NCBI RefSeq assembly: GCF_900095745.1 | Contig: NZ_FMIR01000018.1 | Span: 62,001 to 126,000, forward strand | Source: Microbacterium oxydans | Lineage (GTDB): Bacteria; Actinomycetota; Actinomycetes; Actinomycetales; Microbacteriaceae | DNA length: 64,000 nucleotides | Direction of reading: 5' to 3' | Shown: piece by piece, positions 39,697-48,924 of the stretch | Layout of the letters: each line of letters begins with the position of its first letter | Numbering within the stretch: position 1 is the stretch's first letter | Notes under the pieces: model-generated | Databases searched by the model: none | What the model saw: only the letters and a program-made list of their open reading frames with translations | What the model was told of the DNA's origin: nothing | Translations under genes and position numbers: made by a program

Positions 39697-40770
39697 TCAG
39701 TCCTTCTCGGCAGGAGCACCGTCTTCGTCCCAGTTGGCGGCGACCTTCTTGCTCGGCTGCACGCGGGGCGGCTCCCCCGGCATCTTCGGGAACTCGGGCG
39801 GGAACGGCATCTCTCCCAGTCCGTTCTCCCTGTCGCGCTCCCACCACTCCAGCAGGGTGTCGATGCGGCCGGGCGAATCCTGCATCGTCGCCCAAGGGTC
39901 ACCGACCTCCTCGAGGCGCTTCGGGATGCTGCGCACCGTGAACGTGCGCGGATCCAAGCCGTCGAGCTCGTCCCACTGCACCGGCGTCGAGACCGTCGCC
40001 CCCGGCAGCGCGCGCGGGCTGTAGGCGCCGGCCATCGTCCGGTCGCGGTTGGCCTGGTTGAAGTCGACGAAGATCCTCTCCCCGCGCTCCTCCTTCCACC
40101 AGTTCGTCGTGACCTGCTCCGGCATCCGTCGCTCCAGTTCGCGCCCGGCCGCGATCACGCCGTGCCGCACGTCCAGGAACTCGTGGGTCGGCTCGATGGG
40201 CGCGAACACATGCAGTCCCCGGTTGCCGCTGGTCTTGGCGAACGCCTCGAGCCCCGCCTCGCGCAGCACCTCCCGCAGCGTGTGCGCGGCGGTCACGGCA
40301 TCCGCGAAGTCCGTACCCGGCTGCGGGTCGAGGTCGATGCGCAGTTCGACGGGGTTGTCGGCGTCGGTGGCCAGCGACGCCCAGGGGTGGAACACGATCG
40401 TGTTCATCTGCACGGCCCAGACGATCGCGCTCGCCCGGTTGAGCACGATCTGCGGATGCTGACGTCCGCTGTTGTACGTGACGGTGACGGCGTCGACGAA
40501 GTCGGGCGTCCCCTTGGGCGGGTTCTTCGAGAAGAAGCCCTCGGCGCGCGGTCCGTCGGACGCGCCGACGCCGTCGCGGAAGCGCTCGAGCGACACCGGA
40601 CGGTTGCCGTTGGCCGCGAGGAAGGGAACCGCGACGAGCTGGGCGTACTCGGCCAGCTCCGCTTTCGTGATGCCGAGGTCGGGCCACACCACCCGGTTCG
40701 GGCTCGAGAGGGCCACATCGCGCTCTCCGTCGGAGTCGGCGATGGTCAGGGTCACACGTTCTGAGGCCAT
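39697..40770 (-). CDS. LigD-like primase-polymerase domain protein (stand-alone)
   Basis: 357 aa archaeo-eukaryotic primase-type polymerase, equal to the POL domain of LigD and longer than it only by an acidic tail. Metal-binding aspartates are Asp146 and Asp148 in RIDLDPQPGTD. KTSGNRGLHVFAPI and WKEERGERIFVDFNQANRDRTMAGAYSPR are the nucleotide and DNA-binding segments. It would fill gaps, preferably with ribonucleotides, during end joining or base excision repair. It is convergent with ligC, leaving 15 nt between them. A TAGGGT box 6 nt before the start suggests leaderless transcription. Confidence 0.92.
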   Translation of the reverse strand: MASERVTLTIADSDGERDVALSSPNRVVWPDLGITKAELAEYAQLVAVPFLAANGNRPVSLERFRDGVGASDGPRAEGFFSKNPPKGTPDFVDAVTVTYNSGRQHPQIVLNRASAIVWAVQMNTIVFHPWASLATDADNPVELRIDLDPQPGTDFADAVTAAHTLREVLREAGLEAFAKTSGNRGLHVFAPIEPTHEFLDVRHGVIAAGRELERRMPEQVTTNWWKEERGERIFVDFNQANRDRTMAGAYSPRALPGATVSTPVQWDELDGLDPRTFTVRSIPKRLEEVGDPWATMQDSPGRIDTLLEWWERDRENGLGEMPFPPEFPKMPGEPPRVQPSKKVAANWDEDGAPAEKD

Positions 40771-40841
40771 GCTCCGACCCTAGAGCGATGCCCCGACCGA
40801 CGGAACCCCGCGCCGGTAGGGGCAACGGGCTCCGGTACCGC

Positions 40842-41981
40842 TCAGTCGCCGAGGGCGACAGCCAGCGCGAGAACCGGGGTGAGCGCATCCCGCTCGACGA
40901 CGATCGACGGACCCGCGGAGTCCACGATCACGCCCGCCATGTCGGAATGGCTCGACAGGACCTTCGCCAGCTGCTCCGGCTCGAACGGGAGCGGACGGTC
41001 GCCGCGGCCCAGGGCGATCACCTCGAGGGGGTGGGAGAACAGCTGCAGGAAGCGGCGCCCGTCGGTGGTCTGCGCCTCGGCGATACCGGCCTGGCCGCTG
41101 CCGTCACCCTCGTTCACGGCGACCCACATGCGCTTCACCGCGAGCGCTTCGCCGACCTTGAGCGTCGAGTCCTGCTCGCGCGGAGCGGCGAGGATGCTCT
41201 TGACCGTCATGTCGACGTCAGCCTGCTCGAGCGTCTTCTGCAGCAGATCGGTGGGGAACACCACGCGATGCGGGGCGGAGGCGTTGTCGACGATGAGGCC
41301 GGCGAAGTCACCGGACACGACCTGCTGGAGCACCGAGGTCACCGGCTGCGCGACGGCAGAGGTCGCGGCGGGGTCGGCCTCGAGCTGTACCGAATCGCGC
41401 ACGGCACGGGCCGAGCTGAAGGCCAGCATGAACTGCCGGTCGTCGTTGTCGCGCACGACAGCGACCGACAGCGGCTTTCCTTCGCTGATCTGCGCACGCG
41501 CGTCGCCGTTCACGCGGATGTAGAGGTGGCCCTGGAGCGCCTGACGCATCACACCGAGGAGCTGGTCATTGCTCGCGCCCGCCTCGATCTCGGTGAGGGC
41601 TTCGCGGAGCAGGACGTTGTCCTTCATCCCGGCGACGGTCTCGGTCTGCTCGGGCGGCAGGGGCGAGGCGAGCGGAAGACGCCTTTCCTCGGGCGCTGCG
41701 GGCTGCGCGGGAGCAGCGGGCTGCGCCGGACGCGGGTCCGCGGCTGCCGCCTCGGGCTGCGCATCGGAGGTCGGCAGCGCGACCTCGGGCCCGGCCTGGG
41801 CACCGACGCCACGGAACGCCTGCACCGAGATGCCGATCGACGGCGCCTCGACGGGCTGCTCGGCCTCGGTCGTGGCCTGATCGGCGTTCACGGCATCCGA
41901 CCCGGTCGCGGTCTCCTCCACGTCGGGGGCGGGAGTGACAGCATCGTCTGCGGACTTCTTGCGGCGGGAGAAGAGGGCCAT
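40842..41981 (-). CDS. SseB family protein
   Basis: 379 aa. A basic N-terminus (LFSRRKKSADD) and a long Ala/Pro/Glu-rich disordered segment (residues about 10-135) precede two SseB-like N-terminal-domain repeats. The first includes LYIRVNGDARAQISEGKPLSVAVVRDNDDRQFMLAFSSARAV; the second is MWVAVNEGDGSGQAGIAEAQTTDGRRFLQLFSHPLEVIALG (read in parts). SseB domains occur in many actinobacterial proteins, some linked to type VII secretion; no ESX genes are seen here. It is cytosolic by prediction and is 62 nt downstream of pcrA. Function uncertain. Confidence 0.82.
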   Translation of the reverse strand: MALFSRRKKSADDAVTPAPDVEETATGSDAVNADQATTEAEQPVEAPSIGISVQAFRGVGAQAGPEVALPTSDAQPEAAAADPRPAQPAAPAQPAAPEERRLPLASPLPPEQTETVAGMKDNVLLREALTEIEAGASNDQLLGVMRQALQGHLYIRVNGDARAQISEGKPLSVAVVRDNDDRQFMLAFSSARAVRDSVQLEADPAATSAVAQPVTSVLQQVVSGDFAGLIVDNASAPHRVVFPTDLLQKTLEQADVDMTVKSILAAPREQDSTLKVGEALAVKRMWVAVNEGDGSGQAGIAEAQTTDGRRFLQLFSHPLEVIALGRGDRPLPFEPEQLAKVLSSHSDMAGVIVDSAGPSIVVERDALTPVLALAVALGD

Positions 41982-42043
41982 AATCAGCCAGCCTAACCGG
42001 CATTCCCCTGCGTGCTCCGCCGTTGCCGGGCGCGGGGCGCGGG

Positions 42044-44518
42044 CTAGATCTTCTCGATCGGCGCGACCTTGATGAGCAGCTTCTTCTGCCCTGCCGAGTC
42101 GAACCGCACGTGGGCGATGCGCTTCGCGCCCTCGCCGGTCACGGCATCCACCCGCCCTTCGCCGAAGTCGACGTGACGGATGCGGTCGCCCGCGGTGAGC
42201 TCGAGGTCGCCGTTGTCGCGCATCTTGGCCGTGACCCGGTTGGGGAACTTGTCCATCGCGGTCGAGAGCGGCTTGAGGGAGTCGCGACCGGGCAGCGCCT
42301 TGACGGCGAACCGGTCGCCCGAGCCGGAGCCGCCGAAACCGCCCTGGCGACGGGCGTTCAGCGCCCGCGACTGCATGCCGCCGCGGGAGTTCACGTCACC
42401 GGGCGACTGCCGCCAGTCGATGAGGTTCGCCGGGATCTCCTGCAGGAAGCGACTGGGCATCGCCACGGTGACCTCGCCGAACTGCGCTCTCGTCATGGCG
42501 AGCGACAGGTGCAGCCGCTTGCGGGCGCGAGTGATGCCGACGTAGAAGAGTCGTCGCTCCTCCTGCGGCCCACCGGGCTCTCCCGCCGAGATGCGGTGCG
42601 GGATCAAGTCTTCCTCGACACCCGTGACGAACACGGCGTCGTACTCCAGGCCCTTCGCCGTGTGCATGGTCATCAGAGAGACCGAACCGGACTCGTCGTC
42701 GAGGTCGTCGGCGTCGGACACCAGCGCGACCTCGGTGAGGAAGTCGACGATCGTGCCCTCGGGGTTGTTGCGGGCGAAGTCGCGGGCGACGGCCACGAAC
42801 TCGTCGAGGTTCTCGACACGAGCCTCGTCCTGCGGGTCGCGGCTGGCGCGCAGCGCGTCGAGGTAGCCGCTCTTGCCGAGCAGCACGCCCAGACCGTCGG
42901 CCACGCTCGTGGGAGGCGGCACCTCGCCGGTGGCGGGAGTCAGGATCGCGGCAGCCTCGGCGAGCACGGCGTCGAGCTGTCCGATCGCGGCCTGGATCTT
43001 CGGGCCGACGCCGAGCTGCCCCGGCATCGACAGCGCGTCGCGGAAGCTGATGCCATGCTCTTCGGCGAAACGGGCGATGGCCGTCTCGGTCACATCTCCG
43101 ATGCCGCGCCGCGGCTTGTTCAGGATGCGTCGTACCGACATCTCGTCGGCCGGGTTCGCGACCGCCACCAGGTAGGCCAGCGCGTCCTTGATCTCGGCGC
43201 GGTCGTAGAACTTGGTGCCGCCCATGATCTTGTAGGGCACGGCCGAGCGGATGAAGATCTCTTCCAGCGCACGCGACTGCGAGTTCGTGCGGTAGAAGAC
43301 GGCCATCTCGGAGTACGGCATGCCCGCACGGTGCAGCGCCTCGACCTCGTCGGCGACGAACTGCGCCTCGTCGTGCTGCGAGTAGCCGGTGAAGCCGATG
43401 ATGGCGTCGCCGTCGCCCTTGTCGCTCCAGAGCTTCTTGTCCTTGCGGTCGAAGTTGTTGCCGATCACCGCATTCGCGGCGGAGAGGATGTTCTGCGTCG
43501 AGCGGTAGTTCTGCTCGAGCAGCACCACACGGGCGCCTGGGAAGTCGCGTTCGAACTCGCTGATGTTGCGGATGTCGGCACCGCGGAAGGCGTAGATCGA
43601 CTGGTCGGAGTCGCCGACCACGGTGAGCGAGGCGCCCGGTCCACCGGCGTCTGCCGTGGGCGCGGGATCAGGCTCGAAGATCATCATGCCGTTGGACGCA
43701 TACGGGTCGGGGGCAGAGCCCGCAGCACCGGAGACGGGGCGCGTGAGCTCGTGGATGAGCGAGTACTGCGCGTGGTTCGTGTCCTGGTACTCGTCGACGA
43801 GGATGTGCCGGAACCGTCGACGGTACGTGTCGGCGACCTGCGGGAACGCCCGGAACAGGTAGACGGTCTGACCGATGAGGTCGTCGAAGTCGAAGGCGTT
43901 GGCCTTCTGCAGCTGCCGCTGATAGTCGGCGAAGACCTCGACGAAGACCCGCTCGGCCGGGTCGCTCATGTTGGCCTGCCGGGCGTAGGACTCGGCGTCG
44001 GACAGCTCGTTCTTCAGCTTGGAGATTCGCGACTGCACGGATGCCGGGGTGAGCCCGTAGGCGTCGGCCTCGTGCTCCTTGACCAGGCGCTTCAGCAGCG
44101 CGCGCGAGTCGCCGGAATCGTAGATCGTGAACGACTTCGTGTAGCCGAACTGCTGGGCCTCGCGGCGCAGGATGCGGACGCAGGCCGAGTGGAACGTCGA
44201 GATCCACATGCCGCGCGCGGCGTCGCCGATGAGTCCTTCGACGCGCTCCCGCATCTCGCCGGCGGCCTTGTTGGTGAAGGTGATCGCGAGGATCTGACTC
44301 GGCCAGGCTTCACGCGCGCGGAGCAGCGAGGCGATGCGACGGGTGAGGACGCTCGTCTTACCCGATCCGGCACCCGCGACGATGAGGAGCGCGGGGCCGC
44401 GATAGGTGACGGCCTCGAGCTGTTGCGGGTTCAGGCCGGCGAGGAGATCGTCCTGTCCCGGGGCCCCGGAGGAGCGGGGGCCGACGGATCCGGGGACGAT
44501 GAGAGGAGCTTCGGTCAT
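42044..44518 (-). CDS. pcrA: ATP-dependent DNA helicase PcrA/UvrD
   Basis: 824 aa superfamily 1A 3'-5' helicase. The N-terminal LNPQQLEAVTYRGPALLIVAGAGSGKT contains the Q-motif and Walker A (read in parts). Walker B is ILVDEYQDTNHAQY, motif III is VVGDSDQSIYAFRGA, motif IV is LEQNYRST, and motif V/VI include LMTMHTAKGLEYDAVF and RRLFYVGITRARKRLHLS. A C-terminal Tudor-like segment ends in VRFDSAGQKKLLIKVAPIEKI, the RNA-polymerase-binding domain of PcrA. It acts in nucleotide excision repair and conflict resolution. A TAGACT box lies 9 nt upstream of the ATG. Confidence 0.97.
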   Translation of the reverse strand: MTEAPLIVPGSVGPRSSGAPGQDDLLAGLNPQQLEAVTYRGPALLIVAGAGSGKTSVLTRRIASLLRAREAWPSQILAITFTNKAAGEMRERVEGLIGDAARGMWISTFHSACVRILRREAQQFGYTKSFTIYDSGDSRALLKRLVKEHEADAYGLTPASVQSRISKLKNELSDAESYARQANMSDPAERVFVEVFADYQRQLQKANAFDFDDLIGQTVYLFRAFPQVADTYRRRFRHILVDEYQDTNHAQYSLIHELTRPVSGAAGSAPDPYASNGMMIFEPDPAPTADAGGPGASLTVVGDSDQSIYAFRGADIRNISEFERDFPGARVVLLEQNYRSTQNILSAANAVIGNNFDRKDKKLWSDKGDGDAIIGFTGYSQHDEAQFVADEVEALHRAGMPYSEMAVFYRTNSQSRALEEIFIRSAVPYKIMGGTKFYDRAEIKDALAYLVAVANPADEMSVRRILNKPRRGIGDVTETAIARFAEEHGISFRDALSMPGQLGVGPKIQAAIGQLDAVLAEAAAILTPATGEVPPPTSVADGLGVLLGKSGYLDALRASRDPQDEARVENLDEFVAVARDFARNNPEGTIVDFLTEVALVSDADDLDDESGSVSLMTMHTAKGLEYDAVFVTGVEEDLIPHRISAGEPGGPQEERRLFYVGITRARKRLHLSLAMTRAQFGEVTVAMPSRFLQEIPANLIDWRQSPGDVNSRGGMQSRALNARRQGGFGGSGSGDRFAVKALPGRDSLKPLSTAMDKFPNRVTAKMRDNGDLELTAGDRIRHVDFGEGRVDAVTGEGAKRIAHVRFDSAGQKKLLIKVAPIEKI

Positions 44519-44622
44519 GGCCTTATGAGTCTAGGCGTCGGCACCGACATTGCGGCACGAGGAGGCCGCGCCCACGACTGCTGCGGAGGGATGCGCGGAC
44601 GAACCCGCGCACCCCACCGATC

Positions 44623-47600
44623 TCAGACGGTGCGCGTGCGGCGGCGGACCGCCGCCCCTCCCGCGACCAGGAGCATCAGCGCCAGCGCGATCGCGGCGAC
44701 GGGGAACTCGGCACCGGTCGCGGCGAGCCCGCCCGCGCCCTCCGAGATGCGGATGTCGGCCCAGCCGAGCAATGCTCCATCGGCGTCGTACACCGCGATC
44801 CGATGCGCACCCAGCGCGGCATCGGTCGGGACCGTCACGGTGATCGACCCTGCCGCGGACAGCGTGCCTGTCGCGAGCTGCACCGGGTCTGAGTACATCC
44901 ACACCGCGATGTCCTCCCCCGCCGCGTCCGCGCCGACGGTGACCGTGACCTTCTGACCGCGGGTGGCGACCGCGGGATCGACCGTCACGCCGTTGCGGTT
45001 GCCGTCGACCAGGTCCGTGCCGGGCAGCGGCGGGTTCTCGCCACCGGGGTTCTCCCCGCCGGGGTTCTCGCCACCGGGATTCTCACCGTCGACGCCCGGA
45101 AGCGTTCCGGTGCGCAGCGACTCGGAGGCGAAGCCGTCGGCGAACCACCACACCGGACGCTGACCGTCGACCGAGAGCGAGGCCGGCGCGGTCGCGAAGC
45201 CCTCGTTGTTGATGTCGGGCATGCCGGCAGGACGCGCGTACTGGACGATGCCCGGCTGGGCGGTGCCGTTGAGGGTGATCTCGGCCGAACGGCCCTGGCA
45301 GCCGTCGTCGCAGACGGCCCAGAGCGTGCCGCGCACACTGTCGTAGTCGAGAGCCATCACGCCGGCGAGCCCGGGAGCGACCTCCGAGACCAGCGTCGCG
45401 GTCCCGTCACCGCGGAGCGCGAACGCGTACACGTGACCGTTGTCCTCGACCGCCACCAGGAACAGCCCGCCACCGTGGCCGGCATAGTCCGTGGGCTTGT
45501 ACGCCGCACCGGTGTTGCCGTCGAAGAGCTTTCCGGCGAGCGCGGCATCCGGCACCCACTGCACGGCCTCCATACCGAGGTTCGCACCGACGGAGGGCAG
45601 CAGCGCGGTGAGGTCCCACTCCTGCTGTGCGACGAGGTCGCCGTTCGCCGCCTCGGGGTCGACCTTCAGGACCTTGTTCTGGTTCACGCCCTTGGCGCTG
45701 TTGTCACGTTCGGAGGCCACGTACACGAAGCCCTCTCCGTCGACCGTGATGCCCTCGGTGTCCGGGCCTGCGGCACCCGCGTCTGCGGCGTCCTTCTGGA
45801 ACCGGACCCGCTTGCCCGCATCCCAGCCGTCGACCTTCTCGACCGAGCCGTCGGCGTGCGCCTCGAGCTTCCAGATGCGGCCCTCGCCGTTGTCGACCGC
45901 CCAGAGGAACGCGCCGTCGGCGGTCTCCTGCACGTCGAGCCCCGAGCTGTCCTCGAGGAACGTCGGGATGCTGTCGAGCACGCGGACCTCGGCGGATCCG
46001 GGCCACGGCGAGACGGTGACCTCGCCGGCGCAGACGTTCGCGGCACCCTTCGTGGACTCTGTCGTCGCGGCGAACGCACCCGTCGTGTCGGGGCAGCGCC
46101 CCCAGGTGACGGCAGCGTGGCCCTCGCCCCAGCTGGTCTCCTCGACGAGCAGCTCGCCGTCGAACAGCCGCACCGCGTCGCCACCGCCCAGGCCGAAGCC
46201 GAGCTGCTCGCGCTCGATGACGAGGTACTCCCCCGCGCCGATGCGGGTTCCGGCCGGGATCGAATACGCGTGGGCGTCGTCGTCGTCCTTCACCACGATG
46301 CCCGAGACGTCGAGGGCCGCGTCGGTCGGGTTCACGAGCTCCACCCAGTCGTCGGGCGAGCCGCCGTCGGACTCGACCTCGTTGATGCGCACCGGCTTGC
46401 CGCACGCGTTGCGCAGTCCCTTGGTCGAGACCGCGACATCGACGAAGTCGCCGGAGCCGTCGGCGCAGCGCGCCAGCACACCCGCGGCGTGAGCGGTGTA
46501 CACGTGCTCGTCGACGGTGTTGCCGTTCGCATCGCGAACCGTCACGGTGTCGCCGTTGCCCAGACCGAAGACGAAGTTCGCGGGCTGGTCGAACACGAAG
46601 TACGCGCCCGGCTGCAGCGTCGTGCCGGCCGGCAGCGGGGTGGTCTCACCCGCGTGACCGGTCGGGTCGTTGTCCATGACGGTCCAGCCGGACAGGTCGA
46701 CGGCCGTGCTGCCGGTGTTCGTGACCTCGACCCAGTCGGTGGTGTCGCCGTTGGACTCGATCTCGTTGATCACGACGTCGGGCATGACGCACGAGTTGGC
46801 GGCTGCGGGGGTCGAGTGCGCGAGAACGAACGCGCCGACGCCGTCCGGGCAGCGTGCGAGCGTGGCGGCGGAGAAGTCTCCGTCGATCGCCGCGTGCCCC
46901 TCCCATGGGAGGGTGTCGTCGATCTGCGTTCCCGCCGCGTCGAACAGGCGGATGCGGTCGGCGCTGCCGATGCCGATCGGGTCGCGGAAGGCCGCCTCGG
47001 CCCCTCCGACGAGACCGATCGTGCCCTCGTCGACCACGAGGAACTCGCCTGCGCCGATCTGCGTGCCGGCCAGGAACCGCCAGCGGTGATCGTCGGAGTT
47101 GTCACGGATCTCGTAGCCCGAGATGTCGAGCGCCTCGGTTCCGGGGTTGTAGAACTCGACCCAGTCGGCGGGCTGCGAGTCGACCTCGTTGATCACGATG
47201 GATCCCGACACGGGTGCGACCGTGCAGTCGTTCGCCACGCCAGGGGTCGCTGCCGTGGCATGCGCCCACTCGCCCGTGCCGTCGGCGCAGCGCGCCCACA
47301 CCGACAGCGGCGCGGTGTTCTCGTAGGCGTAGGAGTCGGCCTCGGCGCCGCTCGGATCGAAGAGCACGACCTCGTCGCCCTTGCCGAGACCGAACGGGAA
47401 GTCGACGTCCTTCACGAGCACGAGGAACTCACCGGGGGCGAGGGACGTGCCCTCGGGCGCCGCGCCGAAGCTGTCGCGCTTCTCGTCGGCGACCTTCCAA
47501 CCGGCGAGGTCGACCGTCTCGGTGCCCGCGTTGTATATCTCGATCTGGTCGGCGAGACCGGTCGCCGCGTCGTCGTAGACGATCTCGTTGAGCACGAGAC

Positions 47601-47736
47601 TCGGCGCGGCCGAGACCGTCTCTGCAGGGCGGATGCCGGGAGAGGCGCCGATGGCGGCGGCGGGAGTGGCGAGCAGGGCGGCGGCGCTCAGTGCGCACAC
47701 CGCCGCGACCGCGGCTGCGGATTGCAGGCGGGGCAT
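44623..47736 (-). CDS. Wall-anchored multi-lamin-tail-domain protein with phytase-like propeller
   Basis: 1037 aa exported protein. A signal peptide ending near ATPAAAIGA is followed by four lamin-tail-like domains, each opening with a (V/I)(L/I/R)NE motif and SGW/DISGY core (residues about 45, 180, 320 and 445). Residues about 570-860 resemble the esterase-like beta-propeller of phytases. A GGENP repeat linker comes next, then an Ig-like domain. The C-terminus has LAATG, a hydrophobic helix and RRRTRTV, the LAXTG signal of class E sortases. Such proteins may be extracellular phosphoesterases or scaffolds. GGAG stands 6 nt before the start. Monocistronic. Confidence 0.88.
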   Translation of the reverse strand: MPRLQSAAAVAAVCALSAAALLATPAAAIGASPGIRPAETVSAAPSLVLNEIVYDDAATGLADQIEIYNAGTETVDLAGWKVADEKRDSFGAAPEGTSLAPGEFLVLVKDVDFPFGLGKGDEVVLFDPSGAEADSYAYENTAPLSVWARCADGTGEWAHATAATPGVANDCTVAPVSGSIVINEVDSQPADWVEFYNPGTEALDISGYEIRDNSDDHRWRFLAGTQIGAGEFLVVDEGTIGLVGGAEAAFRDPIGIGSADRIRLFDAAGTQIDDTLPWEGHAAIDGDFSAATLARCPDGVGAFVLAHSTPAAANSCVMPDVVINEIESNGDTTDWVEVTNTGSTAVDLSGWTVMDNDPTGHAGETTPLPAGTTLQPGAYFVFDQPANFVFGLGNGDTVTVRDANGNTVDEHVYTAHAAGVLARCADGSGDFVDVAVSTKGLRNACGKPVRINEVESDGGSPDDWVELVNPTDAALDVSGIVVKDDDDAHAYSIPAGTRIGAGEYLVIEREQLGFGLGGGDAVRLFDGELLVEETSWGEGHAAVTWGRCPDTTGAFAATTESTKGAANVCAGEVTVSPWPGSAEVRVLDSIPTFLEDSSGLDVQETADGAFLWAVDNGEGRIWKLEAHADGSVEKVDGWDAGKRVRFQKDAADAGAAGPDTEGITVDGEGFVYVASERDNSAKGVNQNKVLKVDPEAANGDLVAQQEWDLTALLPSVGANLGMEAVQWVPDAALAGKLFDGNTGAAYKPTDYAGHGGGLFLVAVEDNGHVYAFALRGDGTATLVSEVAPGLAGVMALDYDSVRGTLWAVCDDGCQGRSAEITLNGTAQPGIVQYARPAGMPDINNEGFATAPASLSVDGQRPVWWFADGFASESLRTGTLPGVDGENPGGENPGGENPGGENPPLPGTDLVDGNRNGVTVDPAVATRGQKVTVTVGADAAGEDIAVWMYSDPVQLATGTLSAAGSITVTVPTDAALGAHRIAVYDADGALLGWADIRISEGAGGLAATGAEFPVAAIALALMLLVAGGAAVRRRTRTV
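45031..45090 (-). repeat. Four 15-bp tandem repeats encoding a GGENP linker
   Basis: Units at 45031, 45046, 45061 and 45076 follow the pattern GGGGTTCTCGCCACC with few changes. On the coding strand they give three GGENP-like pentapeptides plus a diverged one. They lie in the linker between the propeller and the C-terminal Ig-like domain and may vary in number between strains. Confidence 0.85.
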
Positions 47737-47762
47737 GGAGGACTCCTGGTGGGCTCGGCCGG

Positions 47763-47783
47763 CGGGCCCCCAGGCGGGGCCCG
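47763..47783 (-). other. Hairpin in the 5' leader of the lamin-tail gene
   Basis: CGGGCCCC (47763-47770) and GGGGCCCG (47776-47783) form an 8-bp GC stem with a 5-nt loop, 27 nt before the start codon. It might protect or regulate the mRNA. Confidence 0.4.
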
Positions 47784-47850
47784 ACCGGACTCAGTCGGGT
47801 ACCAGCCCAGACCACCGATCCCGCGTGGACGCGAAGAATCTCTCCGGTGC

Positions 47851-47894
47851 ACGGAAGGTGAACGGGAGGTGGCGATTTCCCGTTCCCCTTCCGT
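47851..47894 (-). terminator. Terminator of the ABC-2-type transporter operon
   Basis: Arms 47851-47867 and 47878-47894 pair over 17 positions with a single mismatch (ACGGAAGG outside, GAACGGGA inside) and a 10-nt loop. It lies 11 nt after the permease stop, with no U-tract. Confidence 0.75.
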
Positions 47895-47904
47895 TCTCAC
47901 GTCC

Positions 47905-48924
47905 TCAGGCGATGCGGGTGCCCGGCGGCAGACGCTTCGCGGGCGTCCGCGTGCGCGCCCAGGCTCCGGCGAACAGCGAGCCGGCGATGACGATCTGCAC
48001 GCCGAGTCCCACGAACCAGCTGGGCACAGACGAGTCCATGATCTCCTCCGGCGTGCGGTAGCCGCCGTTCGGGTCGCACTCGTCCCAGCGCTGTTCGAGC
48101 GGCGACTGCTGCGCGCTGCGCACGCCGAGCTTGATCTGGCCGAACAGGTCGACCGGGTAGCCCTCGGGCGAGAACTCCGTGGGCGTCGCATCGGCGAGCA
48201 CGACGAACGGGTTGGCCGACAGCGCCCACCAGACGTAGTCGAACCGCGGCACCTCGTAGGTGGTGCCGACCTCCCAGTCGTCGCAGATGGGCGCGCCGTT
48301 CGCGTCGTACGGGCGCGAGTACGTCGTCGCCTCGCTGCGCACGGCCATGCCGCCCAACCCGAAGGCGATGAGCGTGCCGAACACGAGGCCGGCGACCACG
48401 AGATACGTCGCCGCGACCGAGAACAGCGGGCGGGCGATGAGTCCGCTCAGGCCGACGCCGATGGCCGCGACCACGATGATCTCGACCGCGAGCACGAGCA
48501 GCGAGACCAGCAGCACGAGCGCATCCGCTCCCCCGCCCAGGAGCGACAGGGCGAGGAACGGCACGGCGACGAGCAGGAAGGCCCCGCCGGTCGCGATGGC
48601 GGCGAGGAGCTTGCCGAGCATGATGTCGCCGGTCGACGCCGCGGTCACCTGGACCGCGGCGAGGGTCGCGGCATCACGGTCGCCGTTGATCGCGTTGCCG
48701 CTGAGTGTCGGCGACACCAGCACGACCAGAAGCAGCACGATGTTCACGACGATCGAGTAGACGCCCGCGCCGACGAAGTCACCCCACGAGTACACGGCGA
48801 ACGCGAGTCCGGTGACCCCGAGCAGGATGAGCGCGAAGACACCCAGGAGGACGTACCAGCCGACGCTCCGCAGCCGCTGGGTCAGTTCGAGTCGGGCGAT
48901 GATCCCGATGTTCGCGAGGCTCAT
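47905..48924 (-). CDS. ABC-2-type transporter permease
   Basis: 339 aa membrane protein with six predicted helices. After a short cytoplasmic helix (NIGIIARLELTQRLRSVGWYV) come VSPTLSGNAINGDRDAATLAAVQVTAASTGDIMLGKLLAA, a segment typical of ABC-2 exporter permeases. A large non-membrane loop (residues about 205-300) has two cysteines (CDDW and CDPNGG) that could form an extracellular disulfide. The start overlaps the stop of the ATPase gene (ATGA at 48921-48924). The pair probably forms a drug- or lipid-type exporter; substrate unknown. Confidence 0.88.
   Translation of the reverse strand: MSLANIGIIARLELTQRLRSVGWYVLLGVFALILLGVTGLAFAVYSWGDFVGAGVYSIVVNIVLLLVVLVSPTLSGNAINGDRDAATLAAVQVTAASTGDIMLGKLLAAIATGGAFLLVAVPFLALSLLGGGADALVLLVSLLVLAVEIIVVAAIGVGLSGLIARPLFSVAATYLVVAGLVFGTLIAFGLGGMAVRSEATTYSRPYDANGAPICDDWEVGTTYEVPRFDYVWWALSANPFVVLADATPTEFSPEGYPVDLFGQIKLGVRSAQQSPLEQRWDECDPNGGYRTPEEIMDSSVPSWFVGLGVQIVIAGSLFAGAWARTRTPAKRLPPGTRIA

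Noticed and set aside
42023..44956. A 977-codon open frame on the plus strand
   Set aside because: Antisense shadow of pcrA; the helicase motifs on the minus strand are complete.
44623..45090. The GGENP repeat as a possible CRISPR or regulatory array
   Set aside because: Units are 15 bp, contiguous and in frame, encoding a pentapeptide linker; there are no spacers.
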